Shown piece after piece: positions 31,513 through 40,160 of a stretch of 64,000 nt of DNA. The translations under genes were made by a program, and so were the position numbers. Each line of letters opens with the position of its first letter. Position 1 is the stretch's first letter. The stretch is from assembly GCF_002770595.1 (NCBI RefSeq), contig NZ_CP022986.1, forward strand, positions 3,906,001 through 3,970,000, in the 5' to 3' direction. Origin of the DNA: Chryseobacterium camelliae. Its GTDB lineage: Bacteria > Bacteroidota > Bacteroidia > Flavobacteriales > Weeksellaceae. The notes under the pieces are model-generated. The model saw only the letters and a program-made list of their open reading frames with translations. It was not told the origin of the DNA and ran no database searches.

Positions 31513-31565
31513 TCTTAAAATAAATTATGTATTACAGATCTTAATTATACATTACTTTCATGCAG

Positions 31566-31573
31566 CAAAGATA
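31566..31573 (-). promoter_or_regulatory. ald -7 element
   Basis: Minus strand TATCTTTG followed by C, about 54 bp before the ald ATG and just after the tsaE stop. Confidence 0.55.
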
Positions 31574-31581
31574 CATAATAT

Positions 31582-31989
31582 TTACTCGAATAAAATTTCT
31601 CTGCTGTCCCCGGTATTTTCTATGGTCATCGTATGGTAATCCAGCCCGTCAAGGTCTTCTTCGTATACCTCCGGCCATTCTATGATGCAGAGGTAGCCGT
31701 TGTCCAGGTATTCTTCCATACCGATATCATAGACTTCTTCAATGCTTTTCAGCCGGTATAGGTCGAAATGGAAAACTTTGCCTTTCGGAGTATTATATTC
31801 ATTGACAATAGAATAGGTGGGAGAGTTCACTTCATCTCCTGTACCCAACTTCTTCAGCAGGAACTGGGTAAAAGTGGTTTTTCCGGCACCGAGGTTGCCT
31901 TTCAGCAAGACTATATTATGTTTTAGCTGCGGAAGGATGGCTTCTGTTACATCCTGCCATTCATCATAGGTAGTTATATTAAATACCAT
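31582..31989 (-). CDS. tsaE: tRNA threonylcarbamoyladenosine biosynthesis ATPase TsaE
   Basis: A 135-aa P-loop ATPase that works with TsaB and TsaD to make t6A37 in tRNAs. The Walker A motif is GNLGAGKTTF (about residues 32-41), followed by SPTYSIVNEY, FHFDLYRLKS and IIEWPE (the family's Walker B-like block). The length is normal. A -7-like TAATTTTA lies upstream. tsaB and tsaD are not in the window. Confidence 0.95.
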   Translation of the reverse strand: MVFNITTYDEWQDVTEAILPQLKHNIVLLKGNLGAGKTTFTQFLLKKLGTGDEVNSPTYSIVNEYNTPKGKVFHFDLYRLKSIEEVYDIGMEEYLDNGYLCIIEWPEVYEEDLDGLDYHTMTIENTGDSREILFE

Positions 31990-32268
31990 GGTTTATATTT
32001 TAAGTCTGTAAAATTAATGAATAAAAACATTTTCTGATGTTAAAAAATAGGAACCGCTTATGTCAGTACTCTGATAGTGAAACTCAGGGTGCAGATTATT
32101 TGATGAAACCGGAATTGAATTTATTTCCGGATGCTGAAATCAGGAGGTACATGGCAGAGTAAAAAAGTTTTCAGGAAAACGGATGAGTGCAAGCAACTTA
32201 CAGGATGTTCTCTTTTTATTCTCTGTTTCCGATATTGGAAAGGTTATAAAAATACTTATTTTTACAGC

Positions 32269-34251
32269 ATGATTTCCAAGCAGAGTATAGACAAAATTTT
32301 TTCAACGATCCGCGTAGAAGAGATTGTCGGGGAATATGTTCAGCTGAAGCGTGCCGGAGCCAACTATAAAGGGCTCAGCCCGTTTCATGATGAAAAGACC
32401 CCGAGCTTTGTGGTGTCACCAAGCAAGCAGATCTGGAAGGATTTCTCTACCGGAAAAGGAGGAACTGCCATTTCTTTCCTGATGGAAATTGAAAATTTCA
32501 CCTATCCGGAAGCCCTTCGCCATGCTGCCAAAAAATACGGAATCGAAATTGAGGAAGACCAGCAGGAGTTTTCTGAAGAAGCCAGGCATGCCCAGACGGA
32601 AAAAGACCAGCTGTATAAGATTCATGAGGTAGCGAACAGCTATTTCCAGGAGATCCTGTGGGATTCCGAAGAAGGTAAAAGCATCGGGCTGTCTTATTTC
32701 AGGGAACGGGAACTGAGTGATGCGATCATTAAAAAATTCCAGTTGGGATATTCACCTGAACAGCGGAATGCTTTCACGGAATATGCGCTGGAAAAGGGAT
32801 ATTCCAAAGAAATCCTGGAAAAATCAGGACTTTCCATCTTTCCGGAGAATACGCCGGCAGGAGTGGACCGTTTCCGTGAAAGGGTTATTTTCCCTATCCA
32901 CAGTTTTTCGGGCAGGGTATTGGGATTCGGGGCGCGTATTTTAAAGAACAACGTCAAAACAGCCAAATACCTCAACTCTCCTGAAACCGAGATTTACCAT
33001 AAATCCAATGTGCTGTACGGCCTTAACCAGGGCAAACAGGCAATTTCCAGGAAAAATGTCTGCCTGTTGGTGGAAGGGTATATGGATGTGATTTCCCTGC
33101 ACCTTTCGGGGATTGAAAATGTAGTGGCCAGTTCGGGAACTTCCCTTACCACTGAGCAGATCAAGCTGATCAAAAGGCTCACGGAAAATGTTACCATTCT
33201 TTTTGACGGGGACAATGCCGGGATCAAAGCCAGTTTCAGGAGCATTGATATGCTGCTGACGGAAGGGATGAACATCCGTGTCCTGCTGTTTCCGGAAGGA
33301 GACGACCCGGATTCTTTTTCAAGAAAGCATCCGCAGGAATATGTGGAACAATTCATTGAAAATGAAGCTACGGACTTTATAGACTTCAAAGCTGAGATTC
33401 TCTTAAAAGAAGCCGGTAATGACCCGATCAAAAAAGCCGAAGCCATCCGGAATATCGTGAAATCGGTTTCTTTTGTGCAGAATGCGCTTAAAAAGGAAGT
33501 CTACCTGAAGGAAGTATCCACGAAGTTCGGATTGTCTGAACAGAGCCTGTTCAATGAGCTGGATGTGCAGAAGCAGATTACGCAGAACCAGCACCAGCAC
33601 GTCCACCAGCAGAAAGAAGCCCAGAAAGCGGTAAAGCTGGAAGTGGTTCCGGATAAGCCAGTGGCAGAAACGGATTCCGTACAGTTCAACATCCATCATC
33701 AGGAAAATAAACTGATTGACACGATGCTGATGTTCGGTGATATGGTCCTTCAACGCCAGAATGAGAAGCAGGAACCTTACGAAGTCACAGTGATTGAGGA
33801 AATCCTCCACCATTTTGAAGAGGAGCAGTATGAATTCCAGATCGAAACCAATAAAAAGATTATTGACAACATCCGCGAAGGCATAGAACAGGATGAACTC
33901 CGTTCCGGGAATTTTTTTATCACCCTGATGGACGAAGATATTACGCTGAAGGTGGCGGATGCACTCATCACTCCGGATGAATTAAGCGACTGGACCACCC
34001 GTAATATTTTCCCGCCCAAGCTCGGCGACCATGTTGCCTCAGAGGTAGAAGCCAATATCCTGATCCACAAATATTACTACATTCATTTTATGATCCGGAA
34101 ACTGACGGCCAGCCTGGAAGACTGCAGGGATGGCGATCAGGATACCTATTTTGACTGTATAAAGAAGATCATGATGCTGCATGAATTCTCCAAGCAGATC
34201 ATCGAAAAGATCGGCTGGTCCCCTGTGACAAAAAGTCCTATAAAATTTTAG
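32269..34251 (+). CDS. dnaG: DNA primase
   Basis: A 660-aa primase that makes RNA primers for the replisome. I use the ATG at 32269; the frame is open to 32131, but a TTG-N19-TATTTTTA promoter-like pair (32236-32264) lies in the extension. N-terminal domain: the place of the CHC2 zinc finger reads YKGLSPFHDEKTPSF then IWKDFSTGKGG. Only the His remains; all three Cys are lost. The TOPRIM core (about 250-340) has LLVEGYMDVIS and LFDGDNAGIKA. A C-terminal helicase-interaction domain follows. clpP follows after 54 bp. Confidence 0.95.
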   Translation: MISKQSIDKIFSTIRVEEIVGEYVQLKRAGANYKGLSPFHDEKTPSFVVSPSKQIWKDFSTGKGGTAISFLMEIENFTYPEALRHAAKKYGIEIEEDQQEFSEEARHAQTEKDQLYKIHEVANSYFQEILWDSEEGKSIGLSYFRERELSDAIIKKFQLGYSPEQRNAFTEYALEKGYSKEILEKSGLSIFPENTPAGVDRFRERVIFPIHSFSGRVLGFGARILKNNVKTAKYLNSPETEIYHKSNVLYGLNQGKQAISRKNVCLLVEGYMDVISLHLSGIENVVASSGTSLTTEQIKLIKRLTENVTILFDGDNAGIKASFRSIDMLLTEGMNIRVLLFPEGDDPDSFSRKHPQEYVEQFIENEATDFIDFKAEILLKEAGNDPIKKAEAIRNIVKSVSFVQNALKKEVYLKEVSTKFGLSEQSLFNELDVQKQITQNQHQHVHQQKEAQKAVKLEVVPDKPVAETDSVQFNIHHQENKLIDTMLMFGDMVLQRQNEKQEPYEVTVIEEILHHFEEEQYEFQIETNKKIIDNIREGIEQDELRSGNFFITLMDEDITLKVADALITPDELSDWTTRNIFPPKLGDHVASEVEANILIHKYYYIHFMIRKLTASLEDCRDGDQDTYFDCIKKIMMLHEFSKQIIEKIGWSPVTKSPIKF

Positions 34252-34305
34252 GAACAAAAGTTGTAATTTACTTTCCGAAAAAGATTTAATACATACAATA
34301 CAAAT

Positions 34306-34992
34306 ATGGACATTAACAAAGAATTCAGAGATTTCTCTGTAAAGCACTTAGGAAACAGCGGTCTGGCTACCGATCAGTATATGGGAATGTATGGTCCTAC
34401 CAACCTTACGCCGTACATTATGGAAGAAAGAAGGTTAAATGTTGCCCAGATGGACGTTTTTTCACGTCTGATGATGGACAGGATCATCTTCCTGGGAACC
34501 GGAATCGATGACCAGGTAGCCAATATTGTCACTGCACAGCTGTTGTTCCTGGAAAGCGCAGATCCTTCCAAAGATATTCAGATCTACATCAATTCTCCCG
34601 GAGGAAGCGTATATGCAGGATTGGGTATTTATGATACGATGCAGATCATCAAACCTGATGTCGCTACCATCTGTACCGGAATGGCAGCTTCCATGGGAGC
34701 CGTTCTTCTGGTGGCGGGTGAAAAAGGTAAGCGTTCTGCATTAAAGCACTCAAGGGTAATGATCCACCAGCCTTCCGGAGGAGCGCAGGGTGTGGCTTCC
34801 GATATGGAAATCAACCTGAGAGAAATGCTGAAACTGAAGCAGGAATTATACGATATCATCGCCCATCATTCCGGGCAGACATACGAGTGGGTTGAGAAAT
34901 CTTCTGACAGGGATTATTGGATGACTTCTGAGGAAGCCAAAAACTACGGAATGGTAGATGAGGTCTTGCAGAGATCGACAGAAAAGAAATAA
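34306..34992 (+). CDS. clpP: ATP-dependent Clp protease proteolytic subunit
   Basis: A 228-aa serine protease subunit that forms the tetradecameric chamber used with ClpX or ClpA/C. The catalytic Ser is in TGMAASMGAVLL, the His in RVMIHQPSGG, and the Asp in the DRDYWMTSEEA region. The N-terminus (about 1-40) is longer than in E. coli and probably partly a propeptide. No clpX is adjacent. A strong terminator follows. Confidence 0.97.
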   Translation: MDINKEFRDFSVKHLGNSGLATDQYMGMYGPTNLTPYIMEERRLNVAQMDVFSRLMMDRIIFLGTGIDDQVANIVTAQLLFLESADPSKDIQIYINSPGGSVYAGLGIYDTMQIIKPDVATICTGMAASMGAVLLVAGEKGKRSALKHSRVMIHQPSGGAQGVASDMEINLREMLKLKQELYDIIAHHSGQTYEWVEKSSDRDYWMTSEEAKNYGMVDEVLQRSTEKK

Positions 34993-35013
34993 TTGCTGGT
35001 CATACAGCAGATA

Positions 35014-35038
35014 AGCGCACTGGTAAGTGCGCTTTTTT
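35014..35038 (+). terminator. clpP terminator
   Basis: AGCGCACT, GGTA loop, AGTGCGCT, followed by TTTTT. Confidence 0.85.
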
Positions 35039-35060
35039 AGTTGGAATATGTTGGTATTCT

Positions 35061-36479
35061 TTATTGTGCGTTAGCAGGAAGCATCGGGTTGCTGATTACT
35101 GAGCATTTCCGGACTTCTATCCCTGTTACTGCCGTATTGTTGGTCGGATCTGTATCCGTCACCTGATTGGTGGAAACGTTGGAAACCATTTTAAAGCTTT
35201 TGTTCGTCCCTATTCCCTTTTTGTAATATTGTCCGGTTACGGTAATAATTCCGGAGGATTTTGCATTCAGCCCTACCACACCATTAATTTCATTTGTGGT
35301 GAAATTGGATGTAGGGAGGTTGGAATTCGTAAATCCGCTGTTGTAGGAAAGACTGGTGATCTTGAATTTAGACGTATCTACCAGGTTATTGTTTTCATCC
35401 AGGATTTTTCCGTTGAAGTCGATGCTGTTGAGGGCAGCATTGCTGTCATTCGTTACTTCTATCTTAAATGAGATCGGGCTTGTGCGCTCGTTACAGGTAA
35501 AATAACTGTCAGAACGGCTGTCTACCCTTAAGTTCCCGGGAGTGGTCAGGATGATATTCCTGATTTCCTGGAAATTGAAACCGCCACCTGTGGAAGCAGA
35601 GAAACCCAGTTTGAGATTACTTGGAATAGGATAGGTAGCTGAGCTTAAGGTGTAGTTCATTACCTGGGTGAAATCACTCTGGTTTTCTTTTCTCCATTTT
35701 ACCGTTACTACATAGTCTGCCCCGGGCTTGGTAATGATTACCTGAACCCTTCTGTAAAAAATATTGTCAGCGGGCCTGGTAGCAGTAATGGTATTGTAAT
35801 CAATTTCATTTCTCTGGCGTATAGCATCTACCGTACCCGTTCTGTCACCTAATGGTGTGCTGGTCAGGTAAACATTCGAGTTGTTATATGTCGCACTGGT
35901 TGGACCTCTCAGGACAAAAGCATTCGGGAGCATTCCGGAAGTAAGGGTGTTCGCAGGGGCAGAACCGTTTCTGTTTTCTCCGTTGTTGGCATAGTTTCCG
36001 TAAGCATCCAATCCTAATCCTAAGTAACCTCCGGATAATCCTGTGGTTCCTGCCGGGTTGCTGTAGGTGGCGTATCCTAAAGATCCTCCGTAGCCTCCCA
36101 ATTTGAAATTGGCATCGGTTACCGAAGCGTCAAACAGATAGACACAGAATCCGTCTGCGCCGTTGTATCCGTCTGCGATGTTACGCCAGTCTTTGTATTC
36201 GAAATCAGCGATGACCCCCAGAGTAGTAGGGAAGCCCTGAGTAACATACATAAATCCTTTTTGGTTCGCCTTTGCTTCAGTAAGCCTCAGCCAGCCTGCG
36301 CCATTAGGATCTGCTCCTGTAGCCGCAGTAAGGTAAGCATTATCCCCCACGCGTATTCCGGTCATATCCCTGGTGGTAAGCGGGTTGGTAATGGTAAACT
36401 GTCCGTTAACCAAAATGCCTGCTGCAGACATGGCCGCCAAAGCAAAAAGCTTCACGGTTTTTTGATGTTGAAATTTCAT
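35061..36479 (-). CDS. Secreted L-type-lectin-like surface protein
   Basis: A 472-aa protein with a signal peptide (about 1-27, ...AAMSAAGILVNGQ). Residues about 30-315 look like a concanavalin-A-like L-type lectin domain: GWLRLTEAKANQKGFMYV, VIADFEYKDW, GADGFCVYLFDAS, and GGYLGLGLDAYGNY (the usual 'G.lGvglD.yGn' core). The last 150 residues resemble an immunoglobulin-like or DUF11-type module (SFKIEVTNDSNAALNSIDF, TDTDPTNNTAV). There is no type IX secretion C-terminal domain that I can recognise. It is the second gene of a two-gene operon. The ligand, if any, is unknown. Confidence 0.8.
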   Translation of the reverse strand: MKFQHQKTVKLFALAAMSAAGILVNGQFTITNPLTTRDMTGIRVGDNAYLTAATGADPNGAGWLRLTEAKANQKGFMYVTQGFPTTLGVIADFEYKDWRNIADGYNGADGFCVYLFDASVTDANFKLGGYGGSLGYATYSNPAGTTGLSGGYLGLGLDAYGNYANNGENRNGSAPANTLTSGMLPNAFVLRGPTSATYNNSNVYLTSTPLGDRTGTVDAIRQRNEIDYNTITATRPADNIFYRRVQVIITKPGADYVVTVKWRKENQSDFTQVMNYTLSSATYPIPSNLKLGFSASTGGGFNFQEIRNIILTTPGNLRVDSRSDSYFTCNERTSPISFKIEVTNDSNAALNSIDFNGKILDENNNLVDTSKFKITSLSYNSGFTNSNLPTSNFTTNEINGVVGLNAKSSGIITVTGQYYKKGIGTNKSFKMVSNVSTNQVTDTDPTNNTAVTGIEVRKCSVISNPMLPANAQ

Positions 36480-36488
36480 ACCGTTCTA

Positions 36489-37100
36489 TTATTTTACAAC
36501 AAATACAATATTCATGAAACTCGCATCAGTGGCATTGTTGCTGACGGTATAGCTCATTAGCCCGTTGGCATCAATGCTTACGTTGGTAAATACATTGGTA
36601 TCGTAATAGGTAATATAGTATTCCAGGTCATTTTTGCCTAGAACCGGTATTTTTCCTGCAGCTCCCGTGCTTGAAGCCTGTGGTGCCGTAAACTGGTTGT
36701 AATACAATTGGTAAAGATCCTTCGTCTTGGCTCCCAGTGAAGTGGTGTCAAAGAGAATAGAAGGCATGTAGAAAAATTTAGGCATCGTCAGGCCTACCCA
36801 TTTAGAGATTCCGTTATTATAATAATAAAATCCGGGACTGGTAACATTGGAAGTTTTAGTCGTGGAAGCCGAAGGAGCAGCTGTTACATATACCACCGCA
36901 GCATTTTGGTCTGCACCGTACAGGTTGTCTCTGGAAGCCAGTTCCGTTCCGGATAAACGCACGGTAAGTAAACCTTCAGGCTGTGAAGTAGCAGATTTAT
37001 TCATGTCCAGTGTAGCCTTTGGAGCAGTGTTATTAATGCCTACCTGGGCGTAAAAAGTTGCTGTGATTGAAAAGCAGATAACCGAAATAAAATTCTTCAT
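36489..37100 (-). CDS. Secreted surface/adhesin-like protein
   Basis: A 203-aa protein from the ATG at 37100 (MKNFISVICFSITATFYAQ signal peptide). The mature N-terminus VGINNTAPKATLDMNKSA, followed by PEGLLTVRLSGTEL and YGADQNAAVVYVT, is a very common Bacteroidota surface-protein opening. It resembles phage tail-fibre and adhesin stalks. The C-terminal domain is beta-rich and unrecognised. The lectin-like gene follows after 9 bp. The two are probably made and displayed together. Confidence 0.78.
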   Translation of the reverse strand: MKNFISVICFSITATFYAQVGINNTAPKATLDMNKSATSQPEGLLTVRLSGTELASRDNLYGADQNAAVVYVTAAPSASTTKTSNVTSPGFYYYNNGISKWVGLTMPKFFYMPSILFDTTSLGAKTKDLYQLYYNQFTAPQASSTGAAGKIPVLGKNDLEYYITYYDTNVFTNVSIDANGLMSYTVSNNATDASFMNIVFVVK

Positions 37101-37499
37101 ATGTTTTATAATTTTTTGCAAAATTAAAATTTAATATCTGAAATATAGCATAAAACCTGCATATTTTGAATGGCTTATCATAATAATGATAATAATCATA
37201 TTTGGTGGTATTATGATATTTTTTGTCATATTTTTATTGAGGTATATCATTATTTTATTTTAATTGATTTTAAATGAATTATATTTTTTTATAATTGAAT
37301 AAAAGAGTAAAACGTTTAAATTTAATTTGGATGATGGAATGTCAGATATTCATTTTTAATTACAACTTTTGAGAAATATTTTAATTGAAAATCAATGATA
37401 AGGGCTCCGGATTCAGTCCGTATATTTAAGAAAGACTTATTATTGCGTTTACGATAGGTTCATGTATCATGACTATTTTCGCGGTCAGGATACAGCAAT
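37101..37499. other. AT-rich divergent intergenic region
   Basis: No gene is seen in these 399 bp. It is strikingly AT-rich, with long A/T runs and a TTATCAT-N4-ATGATAA palindrome at 37175-37192. It separates the divergent adhesin-like and phytase-like genes, and must hold both promoters. A TATTTTCG at 37474-37481 is the likely -7 element of the plus-strand gene. Confidence 0.5.
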
Positions 37500-38762
37500 A
37501 TGAAAAGAATACTATTATCTGTGCTCACACTTACTGCCATAGTGGCCTGTAAAGATGATGACACTATCAATACTCAGGAAATCAACTATTCAAAACTTCC
37601 TCAGGAATTTCCTTTTTCAACCCTGGCAACCGTTAGCGGTGTCGGAGTCATCAACGGGGGTTTCGGATCTGGTGCGGCGGCGCATCCTACCAGAAAAGGA
37701 GAGTTTTATGTGATTACGGACCGTGGTCCTAATACAGACTACCTTGCCGGGAAAAAATTCCTGGTGCCGTCATTCAGTCCTACTATCATGCATTTTAAAA
37801 TCAATGCGGAAGGGAATATTGAAGTGCTGAACTATATCAAGCTTAAAAATCCTTCAGGCCAGCCGATTACCGGCCTTCCGAATCCTGCAGGGATGGGAAG
37901 TACGGGAGAAGTAGCCTATGACGCCAACGGAAATGTGTTAGGAACGGATCCTTACGGAATGGACAGTGAAAGCATTGTGGCAGCAGCAGACGGGACATTC
38001 TGGGTATCTGATGAGTATGGCCCGCATATCGTCCATTACAGTGCAGACGGGGTGGAATTGGAAAGAATCAGCCCGATCGGGGTGAATACGGGAACCAGAA
38101 AACTGCCTGCCGTTTTAGCCAAAAGAAGGGCAAACAGAGGAATGGAAGGTTTGTGCATTACTCCGGACGGAAAAACGCTCGTAGGAACCATACAATCGAT
38201 GATGTATGTGCCGTCTAAAAGCCTTGCGACAAACAAAACCTTAATCAGGATTGTCACTTTTGATATTGCCAGCGGCCAGACAAAACAGTTCCTGTATCAG
38301 CAGGATGGAGGGGCTTCTGATTCCGTGTGTGATATCACCGCGTTGAGCAGTACGGAATTTCTGGTTATCGAAAGAGACGGCAACTTCGGATCCCAGGGCG
38401 GGATTAAAAAAGTATACAGGATCAACCTGTCAGGAGCGTCTGATGTCAACGGAACAGACCTGAGTGCTGTCAATGGAATGCTGATCAACGGAAAAGCACT
38501 GGAACAATGCACCTGGGCTGAAATTACAGCGGCCGGACTGAAACCGGTTTCCAAAACCCTTGCCGTAGACCTGGTGTCTAAAATAGGCTATGAACACGAC
38601 AAGTTTGAAGGACTGGTGTATTTAGGGAACAATAAAATTGCGGTCTTTAACGATGACGATTTCGGGATTGTAGATGACGGAAACGGGAACCCTAAAGCTA
38701 AGATACTTCCCAAGACAGGAAAAGTAGATAAAGGAACAATGTATGTAGTGGATATTCAGTAA
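37500..38762 (+). CDS. Phytase-like esterase lipoprotein (PF13449)
   Basis: A 420-aa predicted lipoprotein: signal MKRILLSVLTLTAIVAC with lipobox Cys 17. The rest is a beta-propeller of the 'esterase-like activity of phytase' family: GGFGSGAAAHPTRKGEFYVITDRGPN, GMDSESIVAAADGTFWVSDEYGPHIVHYSADG, ANRGMEGLCITPDGKTLVG, FLVIERDGNFG and KFEGLVYLGNNKIAVFNDDDFG. Family members are thought to be phosphoesterases, but the substrate is unproven. Probably attached to the periplasmic face of a membrane or the cell surface. A strong terminator follows. Confidence 0.88.
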   Translation: MKRILLSVLTLTAIVACKDDDTINTQEINYSKLPQEFPFSTLATVSGVGVINGGFGSGAAAHPTRKGEFYVITDRGPNTDYLAGKKFLVPSFSPTIMHFKINAEGNIEVLNYIKLKNPSGQPITGLPNPAGMGSTGEVAYDANGNVLGTDPYGMDSESIVAAADGTFWVSDEYGPHIVHYSADGVELERISPIGVNTGTRKLPAVLAKRRANRGMEGLCITPDGKTLVGTIQSMMYVPSKSLATNKTLIRIVTFDIASGQTKQFLYQQDGGASDSVCDITALSSTEFLVIERDGNFGSQGGIKKVYRINLSGASDVNGTDLSAVNGMLINGKALEQCTWAEITAAGLKPVSKTLAVDLVSKIGYEHDKFEGLVYLGNNKIAVFNDDDFGIVDDGNGNPKAKILPKTGKVDKGTMYVVDIQ

Positions 38763-38780
38763 TAATTAGATTTTTTTTAA

Positions 38781-38813
38781 ACCCGGCGGAACAAAGTTCC
38801 GCCGGGTCTTTTA
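38781..38813 (+). terminator. Terminator of the phytase-like gene
   Basis: ACCCGGCGGAAC, AAA loop, GTTCCGCCGGGT: a perfect 12-bp stem followed by CTTTT. Confidence 0.85.
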
Positions 38814-38826
38814 TGCTTTGCCTTCC

Positions 38827-39585
38827 TTAATTGAATGCTTCAATGATTTTTGAAAAATCCTCCAGCTTCAGTGCGGCACCGCCGATCAGTCCGCCGTCGA
38901 TATCCGGTTGGGAGAAAATTTCTTTGGCATTGTCAGGCTTCACCGAACCCCCGTAAAGAATAGATACTTCATCAGCTACTTCCTGCCCGTACTTTCCGGC
39001 TATCGTGTTTCTGATGTGAGCATGGATTTCCTGTGCCTGTTCCGGGCTTGCTGTTTCGCCTGTCCCGATGGCCCATACTGGTTCGTAAGCAATCACCACG
39101 TTCTTAATGTCTTCTGCAGAAAGGGTGAACAGGGCTACCTCTGTCTGGTTTTTAACTACTTCCAGGTGCTGGCCTGCTTTTCTCTGGTCAAGTGTTTCCC
39201 CGTTGCAGTATACAGGTGTAAGACCTTTATCCAGGGCCAGCTTGATTTTGCGGTTGCAGTGTGAATCTGTTTCACCATGGTACTGCCTTCTTTCTGAATG
39301 CCCGATCAGTGATCCGGTGGCCTCAATAGATTCCAGCATTTCAGCCGAGATTTCTCCTGTGTAAGCTCCGCTCTCATGTTCGCTCATGTCCTGGGCAAAA
39401 ACACCGATTTCATCCTTTTCAAAGATATCCCTGGCCATCATCAGGTATAATGAAGGTGGCGCAATCCAAACCTCGCACTGGGTAGTATGGTTATTTTTAT
39501 AGCTTAGCAACTGTACCATCAACTGCTGTGCATCGATGACATTTTTGTTCATTTTCCAGTTTCCTGCTACGATCTTTTTTCTCAT
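38827..39585 (-). CDS. tpiA: Triose-phosphate isomerase
   Basis: A 252-aa glycolytic TIM barrel. Active-site residues: N and K in AGNWKMN, the His in IGHSERR, and the catalytic Glu in VIAYEPVWAIGTG; the phosphate loop is LYGGSVKP then GGLIGGAAL. It lies last in a run of same-strand genes (DUF1599, BT_3928-type, TerB-like, tpiA) that I know as a conserved Bacteroidota neighbourhood with folP on the other strand. Confidence 0.97.
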   Translation of the reverse strand: MRKKIVAGNWKMNKNVIDAQQLMVQLLSYKNNHTTQCEVWIAPPSLYLMMARDIFEKDEIGVFAQDMSEHESGAYTGEISAEMLESIEATGSLIGHSERRQYHGETDSHCNRKIKLALDKGLTPVYCNGETLDQRKAGQHLEVVKNQTEVALFTLSAEDIKNVVIAYEPVWAIGTGETASPEQAQEIHAHIRNTIAGKYGQEVADEVSILYGGSVKPDNAKEIFSQPDIDGGLIGGAALKLEDFSKIIEAFN

Positions 39586-39672
39586 AGTTGATATTTAGAA
39601 ATTATATTTTAGGTATTGAATGTATCAGCAAGCTGATAAACTATGTAAGTCTGATCTTGCTGATCTTTTTAA

Positions 39673-40029
39673 TTAATTAGACGAAATATTCCACGTTTTC
39701 TTCAGCAGCGTATAATAGCTGTGTTCTTCATCGCTTACCTTATCATCTGCTTTAATCAGGGTTTTGGCAAACTGGATGAATTTTTTACGTTCCTCCTCTG
39801 TGGAATCTTCATAAAAGCATCCCGCATGAAACTCAAAATGGCTTTTCCATTCTTCCGGTTTCAGCATGGCCAATGTATCAAGTTCGTCATCCAGTTCTGT
39901 CCTGAAGGGAAATTCATCCGCCAGGTACTGCTGCACGATCATGCCTTCTTCAGGAGCGAATTCTCCGTCTACAGAAGAAAGGATCATTAATAAATGGTAA
40001 CCGGCAATCGGTTTATTTGATTTCTGCAT
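39673..40029 (-). CDS. TerB-like small helical protein
   Basis: A 118-aa all-helical cytosolic protein. LLMILSSVDGEFAPEEGMIVQQYL at the N-terminus and FIQFAKTLIKADDKVSDEEHSYYTLL near the C-terminus are two copies of the acidic metal-binding-type helix-loop ('aDG.....E') seen in TerB/tellurite-resistance-like proteins. A role in tellurite resistance is not implied. It lies between tpiA and the DoxX-like gene, with a dispersed repeat upstream. Confidence 0.7.
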   Translation of the reverse strand: MQKSNKPIAGYHLLMILSSVDGEFAPEEGMIVQQYLADEFPFRTELDDELDTLAMLKPEEWKSHFEFHAGCFYEDSTEEERKKFIQFAKTLIKADDKVSDEEHSYYTLLKKTWNISSN

Positions 40030-40061
40030 TATGATGTAGTATTATTTAAAGTTATATTTTA

Positions 40062-40150
40062 TAGGGTCAATAGTCAATTCCTTCCGGTCAATAGTGAATT
40101 TTATGTTGTTTAAAATTCACTTGCGCAGCAAGATTGACCATTCACATTCA
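40062..40150 (+). repeat. Dispersed repeat copy
   Basis: A diverged copy of the family at 22080-22496 (GTCAATTCCTTCCGGTCAAT, then TTCACTTGCGCAGCAA and ATTGACCATTCAC). It fills the gap downstream of the DoxX-like gene. Confidence 0.75.
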
Positions 40151-40160
40151 CCCACCGCCC

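Noticed and set aside
35229..37053. Antisense open frames inside the lectin-like and adhesin-like genes
   Set aside because: They are shadows of the well-supported minus-strand genes and lack protein-like composition.
39673..40029. Tellurite-resistance determinant
   Set aside because: The TerB-like fold alone does not imply resistance, and no ter operon genes are present.
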